Shown here piece after piece: positions 57,117 through 64,000 of a stretch of 64,000 nt of DNA; position 1 is the first letter of the stretch, and every line of letters begins with the position of its first letter. Below the pieces are notes generated by a model. The model worked only from the letters and a program-made list of their open reading frames with translations. It was not told the origin of the DNA and ran no database searches. Origin of the DNA: Rutpela maculata. Lineage: Eukaryota > Arthropoda > Insecta > Coleoptera > Cerambycidae. The stretch is from positions 79,673,804 through 79,737,803 of the forward strand of contig OW386287.2 in assembly GCA_936432065.2 (NCBI GenBank), given 5' to 3'. Both the position numbers and the translations under genes were made by a program.

Positions 57117-57780
57117 ATTACTTCCACATCCAGTGGAAGTATAGTAACGACAAAAAATTTTTTTTAAATTTTTATTGTTCAAATAAAAGAATGTCACGAA
57201 ACGTCGAGATTTTAAGTTTGAGCGAAAAAAAATTTTCTGTCTGTCGGTCTGTCTAACTTTTTTTGTGCGCACGATTACTCTGGAACCGTTTGAGATATTG
57301 ACTTGAAATTTGGTACACATGTGTACTTTAACGAGATCTAGAACTAGATTATATTTTCATCTTGTTCCGTCGAAGGGTTGGGGGTAAATTGGGGTAAATT
57401 TGGGGAAAATAGGTAAATCAAGCAGGTAAGAGTGCATAAAATTGGTATTTAGTATATACAAGAGAAGCTGAGGTCTCAAAAAAAATTTTGGCATTAGCCA
57501 CCCCCATTACCACCCCCACCTCATTATTAAAGGGGATGAAAAAAATTGTGATTTAGGGTGTGTACTAGAACCTCGAAATATTTTTTTACTTCATCCCCAC
57601 TACCACCCCGACTACCACCCCCACCCCGCTACCGATGTGGGGTATCATTTTATGGGTTTTTGGGGTAGAGGATTTCAAATATTGTATTATTAATGTTCCA
57701 TAAACAATTATTTCCACATACAAAATTTTTTCGTTGTGAGTGACTTAGATAAAAAATCTGGATGTGGAAGTAGTGATTCC
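57117..57780. mobile_element. Short TIR element, about 665 bp, deletion relative of 30653-34757
   Basis: The ends TACTTCCACATCCAG and CTGGATGTGGAAGTA match those of the 30.6-kb element. The body matches it across the join: TAGTAACGACAAAAAATTTT on the left and GAAACGTCGAGATTTTAAGT, GCGCACGATTACTCTG, GGTTGGGGGTAAATTGGGGT, AAGCAGGTAAGAGT and CACAAAATTTTTT-type sequence on the right. The approximately 3.4-kb central part of the longer copy is missing. The phrase TTGGGGTAAATTGGGG and CCACCCCCACC tracts are non-coding. Confidence 0.8.
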
Positions 57781-59012
57781 TTGGGCAGCGATTTTTTTAA
57801 TTATTTATCGCATAGACGCCGAGTACTAGGGAAATGGCTGTCAATCACTAAACTGTGTTAGATAATTATTTATAATAATTAAATTACTAGACTGATAGTT
57901 ACAAAATTCAAATTCAATAGAGTGTCTATTCTGATTTCGAAGCGATTAAAAAAAAATCAATTTGACCTGTAGTGTCTCCGTACGTGTGTACGGTGGTACA
58001 AACCAAGTGACAGTGACGTGGTACCCAGTTTATAGAGTCGAATCTTCTCCTTTAAAAAAAAAATCGATTCATTACAGAACTAATGAATTATCCAGTGAAA
58101 CGTAGTGCTGGTGCGTTGAGCGGGAATGCGTACAACTATGCTACCGCCCAAATAAATGCTGACTGTTTAAATTCAGTATAAGATTTAATAAAACATTTCA
58201 GTTCACTGAAATTACGAATTATCATCGATTTTCTTGTTTACTTACAAAAATCTGTCAAACAGTATCAACATTATTTAACAAGTTGCACTATGAGGCCAAT
58301 GCGACAAACTGTCAAGCCTTTTTGTCCAGTGTTTGACGGTAAAAGTGAATTCTCTCGGATGACATCGATTTTGATGAAAATTTGTAATTAAGCTTATCTT
58401 GCCTTATCTAAAGTTATATGTTCCTGATGTGTGCTTTTTGTTTTTTGTGGGGTGAAAACTACCTCTTCTAACAAAGAATTTAAAAACCATAGATTTAAGC
58501 GTTACATAGATTGAAATCATGCTTAAATATGTAGAATAAACATTATTTCATATGTTGGGATATAATTTATGATGTGCTACAATGTTTCAACCCTTTAAAA
58601 CCACCCCTTATGACGAAATTTAAAGAAAAATAGTTTTCAACAGTTTGAAATGTTTTAATGGTGCAGTTATAGTAAATTAAAATCCCGTCACTGTTTATAA
58701 TATAATTTATGATTTATTGCAATGTTTCATCCCCTACAAACCGTCCTCGTGATAAAATTAACTACCATGTTAAAATTAAAAACCGAAATTATTAAATGAG
58801 TTTAAAGGGGAAAAATAAAAATGTTATGTACATTATAATAGCATGTTTTATTATTGAAAATGTATGGATCATCAGAAGAACTATCTTCATTTTGGACCTC
58901 CTCCTCCTGATCTGTAATTGGAGGACAATTTTGACAGTTGTCACCGGAGCATGTGTGTGTGTCGTGTATAAGAATATATTTATACATAAATAGATACAGG
59001 CATATTAGTACA
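57781..59012. other. AT-rich spacer, no gene seen
   Basis: No domain was recognised in either strand. Confidence 0.4.
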
Positions 59013-59368
59013 GTAAACGAAGACCGAAAAATACCCCAATTCGGAAATAAATAGTGCTCAACGGATTATTATTTTAAGTTGTAGGAGTAACATACCAAAA
59101 GTTCCCAGCCGTGGGCCTCATGCGTTAGGCGGGAGGGGGGTGGAAAGGGTAGGTTTGTAAGTTTTTCGTTATTATCTCGAATACTAAGCATCCTAGCGAA
59201 AAGGTCATTCTATACAAAATGAAAGTAAATTAAATTGTCTACAAAGATCTTATTCATTTTTTCGCTAGGGGCAGTAGTTAAGGGTGTACGTGAGTTTGAA
59301 AATGCGAATAGCTGGAAAAACTGTGTATTGTGGGAGATAATGCTTAACAAGTAGAAAATTTTATAATA

Positions 59369-59854
59369 TTACAAGTATTTACAAGGCCATATTAAGTAAT
59401 TGGTCGAGTTCATCATCAAGATCATCATCATTGTCGTCGCCGTCGATGCTGGTACACGAAGCGTAGCGACTGCTGCACACAAGCGAGCAGGATATACCTG
59501 CTTTGCGGCATTTGCAACGGCTCGGCATATATTGATACAAACCTGCAAATGAACTCTAAGGGAGTATTGGCGAGCAGCCGCTCTGGTGGGTGGAAGTGCC
59601 GCAAAATCAGGCTTTGGCTTTGTCGGGGCTTTAAAAAAGGACTGGTGTCGTACCTGGTTCAGGTTTGCTCCTTGTGGTGGCTGATACAATGCCAAAAAAA
59701 GCTGATCTCCCGCATCAGCTACCATGTCCTGTGTTGCTGAGACAGGAGACTTTGTAGAACTCTGTGACCTGCTCCTTTTCAAAAATACTTTCACCACACC
59801 TCCCTTGCTCTTGTTGTGAATGGCGGAACGAATGGAGCCATTTGCGAAGACCAT
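59369..59854 (-). pseudogene. Nuclease/Cys-rich transposon protein, copy D (left arm)
   Basis: From the pivot leftward it reads IRSAIHNKSKGGVVKVFLKR, ATQDMVADAGDQLFLALYQP, NLNQVRHQSFF, TKPKPDFAALPPTRAAARQY and SLRVHLQVCIN. After a deletion the Cys-rich end follows, shifted in frame. The frame is open for 161 codons but joins coding to deleted sequence. In the right frame the remnant would be CRKAG...CSLVC, which matches copy E. DFAALPPTRAA corresponds to the LPPT block of copy A. Confidence 0.7.
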
Positions 59855-60672
59855 TCTGTTGCTCCATTCGTTCAGCGTTTGTGATACTACCTCCGCTATT
59901 TACAACAAGAGCAAGGGAGGTGTGGTGAAATTCTGTGATCCCTCAGCAACACAGGACATGGTAGCTGATGCAGTAGAGCATTGTACCAAGCCCCACAAGG
60001 AGCAGACCTGAACCGGGTACGACATCAGGCCTCTGTTAAAGCCTCGACAAAGCCAAAACCTGATTTTGCGGCACTTCCACCCACCTATTCTCCAGTCGAG
60101 AAGATGGTAATTTCGGGAGAAAGGAAAGAGAAAGAAATAGGAAACATAATGAAATAAAAAGAGAAAAAATACACCGATTCACCACTCCTAAGTTGGAGAA
60201 TAGGACCCCACAGGGGCCGCTCGCTAACACTCCCTTAGAGTTCATTTGCAGGTTTGTATCAATATATGCTTGTTTACATTAACTTATGTTTTGTATTGTG
60301 CTTAAACAAGATTGTGTCACATTTTTTTAAACTACAAAGGACGAATTATTGTTTGCAAATTCAGCAATGGCTAATGGAGATCAACAGCAGGAGCCAACTG
60401 CTTGGGGATGGATGAGGGGGTCGGAGGGCATCCTTACCCCCGTCACAAGCACGGACCCAGTTGCGCCAGAATCCGTCCTACATAACATATTTTGCGGGTG
60501 CACAACTGGTTGCGGGGGCCGTTGCGGGTGCCGCAAAGCAGGCATAACCTGCTCGCTTGTGTGCAAAAGTTGCCGCGCTTCGTGTACCAACGGCCCTCCA
60601 ATCGTCAGCATCAACGGCATGATGACGATGAACTCGACCAATTACTTAATATGGCCTTGTAAATACTTGTAA
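59852..60672 (+). pseudogene. Nuclease/Cys-rich transposon protein, copy E (right arm)
   Basis: It begins FSVCDTTSAIYNKSKGGVVK (the HAFTGCDTTSAF-type block), then ATQDMVADAVEHC. It breaks by stops and frame changes (LKPRQSQNLILRHFHPP region), with a small insertion at about 60087-60205. A donor/acceptor-like pair (GCAG/GTTTGT near 60252; TTCAG near 60363) may mark an intron. The last part is open: TAWGWMRGSEGILTPVTSTD, PVAPESVLHNIFCGCTTGCG, GRCGCRKAGITCSLVCKSC, RASCTN. In frame +1 an acidic tail (DDDDELDQLLNMAL type) follows, ending near 60665. The Cys spacing suits an eight-Cys finger. Confidence 0.75.
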
Positions 60673-61027
60673 TATTATAAAATTTTCTACTTGTAAAGCA
60701 TTACCTCCCACAATACACAGTTTTTCCAGCTATTCACATTTTCAAACTCACGTACACCCTTAACTATTGCCCCTAGCTAAAAAATGATCTTTTTTGTAGA
60801 CAATTTAATTTACTTTCATTTTGTATAGAATGACGTTTTCGCTAGGATGCTTAGTTTTCGAGATAATAACGAAAAACCTACAAACCGACCCTTTCCACCC
60901 CCCTCCCGCCTAACGCACGAGGCCCACGACTGTGGACTTTTGGTATGTTACTCCTAAGGATCAACCCTACAACTTAAAATAATAATCCGTTGAGCACTAT
61001 TTATTTCCGAATTAATGTCTTCGTTTC

Positions 61028-62185
61028 CTTGCCTATATGTGTTTACATATATTTATAAATGCTCCAAAATTGTCGAGAATAGAACAATTTACGTGCTCCG
61101 AAAATTTCACCGAAAAAATGCGATTGATTTTTCAACGATAATTTCCTTAATTTTTAAGCTATCCAATCGCTCCAAAAATCATTTTGCAGGGAATTTTAAG
61201 AGCTACAAGGCTGAACGTCCTTGAACCCTTTGTGTTTGAGATTTTTGAGTTTGAAGGAAGGTGGTCCACGCACTCAAATGTAAACTTATAACGGTGATAT
61301 CTCAATTAATTTTCATCCTAGAGAAATAAAAAGACAAAATTTTCAGTTAAAAAAAACTAAAGTTTTGTACTCTAGCATTTTTTACGTATCTTCTTTAGTT
61401 TTTGAATTATTGTCAAAAATGAAAATTTTTTAAGAAATTTCAAAAATCATTTCAAATTTGAATAAAACTTTTTTTCAAATTTCGGCATCCCAAATCGGTT
61501 AAACTTCTGGAACATATTGTTAGTACTTAAATAAAATAAACTATAAATCGATTACGTTCAATTTCAATTCTTGCGGTGAAGCCATTGGTTTCATTGCTGA
61601 TTTTCTCTCCGAAAAAACGAGTCAACCATTTTATTTTTAAGTACTTTTAAAAATGTCGTATATGTTTTCCTCCAAAAATTTTCCGTTTTTTCGTTACTTA
61701 ACGTTGAAAGATTCGAATTCAGTTTTCGGCGAACAAAAAGTCACTTTTAACGAGCCATAACTCGGTTCGTATTGCATCTACAGAAATAAAAAAAATCAAT
61801 CGATTTTTTATTTAATAGCTTCATTTTTGCTTATAATTTTTTTTGACAAAACGTGAGATTTCGAGTTATTCCTGAAAAATCGTTCTAAAACATGCATTTT
61901 TTAGATGAAAAATCAACATTTTCAATCACGAAAAAACTTACATACAAAATTTTTTGCTTAGAATTTATTCCTCTACCGATTTCTGCAGTTATTTTAAATG
62001 TAATAATTTCCACTACCGGGAAGAGGTGGCATCCACCTCCAGGGTAAAAGCACACATCGACACTGTATAAATTTTGTTCCTTGGGCCATTCTCTAATTAC
62101 TGTCCAAATTGCACGTCAATCGGTTTTATCAGAAAGAATTCTGAGCGAAAAACCTTCAAACACTGGACTATTTGTAAAAATCGTT
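61028..62185. other. AT-rich spacer, no gene seen
   Basis: The sequence around 61240-62000 has the character of a repeat (many short phrases ending AAAAAATCATTTT), but no ends or coding signal were found. Confidence 0.35.
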
Positions 62186-62340
62186 AGTGGGATATAGTAA
62201 TTTACGTTACAAGACCGGAAAGTGGTGTTTTGCAGGTCGACCCAAGCAGATTCCAGGGCAAACCGCAGGTGAGTCCTGGAAGCTTGGGGATACCTGCAAA
62301 ACACTGTTTTTCGATCGTGTAACGTACAATATTTCTTCGA
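62186..62340. repeat. Imperfect hairpin, about 150 bp
   Basis: TTACGTTACA, GACCGGAAAGTGGTGTTTTG, CAGGT and CCCAAGC on the left pair with GCTTGGGGATACCTG, CAAAACACTG and TGTAACGTA on the right. The centre lies near 62262. GGCCTCGGC/GCCTCGGCC at about 62350-62372 is another small palindrome. No gene is seen. Confidence 0.6.
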
Positions 62341-64000
62341 TGCTTGTTGGCCTCGGCTAGCGCCTCGGCCAACAATTTGCATCGTCGTCCGGGAATGTAT
62401 TGCTTTCACACCCAAATACACAATATACTATTTTTCGGCCGACACTTCAAAATCTGAATCCATTTTTTCCATAACTTGTGAATTGACTTTTGACAACTCA
62501 TAAAAGTCAAGTGTATTTATCTATTTGGCACTTATCTCAACAATTAACACAAATTCGTTTCCATAGAAACGAGAATAGCAGGGATCGGAAAAGTCTGCCG
62601 ATCTCTAATGTCACTTTCCGGTCTAGTCCGGGAAAACGTTATTTTCTGGCGGATAATGTCTCCAGAAAAGATGTATCTGGTCGGACGAAAAAAAAGATAT
62701 TTATGCTTTGTTATTTAGATATACATGAATATATTTTCAGGAGTTTTTTTGAAGGAAATAAACGTTTATTTCGCTTTCGTGATATTCTTTTTGTGGGAGC
62801 GGTAGCGGATTGAATTTATATAGCATGAGATGAAGTATTCACACTCATGCGAGGTCCTGCATCCGTATCACGCCATATAAATTCATGCCTCAGCGTCCCG
62901 CTGTGCACAAGCTCCCTTTCGAGTGGTTGGTTACAGGAGACTTTATTGCTTCAAAAACTTAGAAATAAAGTTTGCAGGGTTGAAAACAATCACAGGAATA
63001 TAAAATTGTTGGTAAACCAAAAGTACACATCCGCGAGTTGCTTTACCCAACAGGCAATGTCCCTGATTTCCACTAAAAACTATTTCGATTTTAGTTCATT
63101 GATCGGTCAAAACACACACAAAAAAATTAATGGATATAAAAAAAATAAATTATTATAAATCATTATAACTATCAATATGCTTTGGAAAGATTAAAGAGTT
63201 TCCCGCTTGCTATATTTTCTCCTGTAAATCCTCGAATTTTATCGATATAGCTTTAGAAAAATATTCATATTCCTTAGATTTATTAAAATTTGACTTCGTA
63301 TTAACATATTTTATTAAGAAATATGCAATGATAATTTCAGTAAAAATTTGAGACCAATTCATTATTCTGTTTTTGAATTAGAGCGAGTTAAAAAAAATTA
63401 TTACCAACACCATAAAATTAAAAAATGTTCAATGTTTACAAAAAGTATTCTATAGATGTTGTTTATAATTCATTATTTGTGGCATATTCATGATTTCTTA
63501 TGTTTGTTGGGTATTTTTCCACTGTAGAAATATTTAAAAATTTTGATGAAATAAATCTCTGCGCCAAAAGGATCAGACAGAGGCTGGTTTTAATACTTTT
63601 ATTACAAAATGTCTCACTACAAAAATGTTAAATGATAATGGCAAAAATTAAACTGAAGGCAGTTAACGTTTCGGAAAATACTTCTTTTTCCGTTATCAAA
63701 ACTTTCACTTTTAATCATGTCAAACATGACAGATTGTTGTTTATGTATTTCCATAGTTACGTGAGACATTTAATTATATTTATTTTATTTTTACTTACCT
63801 CGTCTCTGAGGATCGGCGACCAACTGGCACAGAAATCTATAGAGCAATTAGAAACACATTTATCCTCATTTAACAAAATAATTGGCGGATTCCTTAAGTT
63901 TTCTTTTAATTGAGTCGCTTTCTTTCTCCATAATTTTCGTCCCACTGGGTCCTATGATTGTTATTCCACGCGTGTTCACAAATTTTTGACTTCTGAAATT
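62341..64000. other. AT-rich stretch to window end, no gene seen
   Basis: Open frames at 62490-62813, 62847-63158 and 63632-63913 have no recognisable domain and no splice context. I do not support them as genes. Confidence 0.4.

Larger units (their letters stand above)
59013..61027. mobile_element. 2-kb palindromic element, each arm carrying the 3' half of the nuclease/Cys-rich gene
   Basis: The left arm (59013-59850) is the inverted complement of the right arm (59855-61027). Phrases shared in inverse include AAATAAATAGTGCTCAACGG, ATAACGAAAAAC, TTCGCTAGGATGCTTAG, ACTCACGTACACCCTTAACT, TGGCCTTGTAAATACTTGTA and GAGCAAGGGAGGTGTGGTGA. The right arm is longer because it keeps about 250 bp (60269-60518) lost from the left and holds an extra small insertion (about 60087-60205, ends CTATTCTCC/GGAGAATAG). 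The pivot is near 59852. Transcription through it would give a long hairpin RNA. Confidence 0.85.

Noticed and set aside
1..64000. tRNA, rRNA, CRISPR array or bacterial-type genes
   Set aside because: No cloverleaf gene, rRNA block or spaced direct repeats were seen. The composition and spliced exons are those of an insect nuclear genome.

Overview
This window looks like a gene-poor stretch of an insect nuclear genome. It is AT-rich, contains long microsatellites and spliced gene pieces, and holds an errantivirus-type LTR element primed by tRNA-Ser. I cannot name the species; a large, transposon-rich genome such as a beetle's or a bug's would fit. The only host gene I can support is one 197-bp coding exon (5192-5388, +) of a type II (delta/eta-like) diacylglycerol kinase. 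The rest is probably intron or intergenic DNA filled with mobile elements. I did not find a neighbouring kinase exon.

Layout: 1-1600 is a foldback repeat. 5192-5388 is the DGK exon. 6165-6960 is a GC-rich tandem block. 7565-9335 is a terminal-inverted-repeat (TIR) element carrying a broken nuclease/Cys-rich gene. 11408-22359 is a hAT-like element with an exact 8-bp target duplication. An 8.15-kb errantivirus (13130-21283, minus strand) sits inside an (AT)n tract within that hAT element. Its two LTRs differ at one base by my reading, yet pol has one in-frame stop and env one frameshift. 23468-24844 is a TIR element with a decayed SWIM/YqaJ-type gene piece, and 25342-25436 is a THAP-type exon. 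29270-30510 is the most complete copy of the nuclease/Cys-rich gene. 30653-34757 is a composite TIR element containing another copy, two smaller nested elements and inner inverted repeats. 35820-37605 is a 165-bp satellite-like array followed by an 0.8-kb hairpin. 38121-39340 is a LINE 3' end.

Further right: 40981-43113 holds three small DNA elements (palindrome, Tc1-like, hAT-like). 43154-49170 is a decayed gypsy element (minus) interrupted by a 5'-truncated LINE with a 14-bp target duplication and by a 3.2-kb foldback-bearing insertion. 49194-49533 is a Harbinger-like MITE. 50529-54742 is a TIR element with a three-exon, decayed integrase-like (DDE) transposase. 56206-56393 is a THAP fragment. 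57117-57780 is a short relative of the 30.6-kb element. 59013-61027 is a 2-kb palindrome whose two arms each carry the 3' half of the nuclease/Cys-rich gene.

The strongest candidate for an under-described system is that recurring gene. At least five decayed copies, belonging to several diverged lineages, occur in 64 kb, and most lie between inverted repeats. It combines a PIN/XPG-like acidic nuclease core, an HAF-x-x-C/L-D block, and a C-terminal Cys-rich finger. I infer that it is the protein of a DNA transposon group, possibly Academ-like. No tRNA, rRNA, CRISPR array or intact host gene was recognised.
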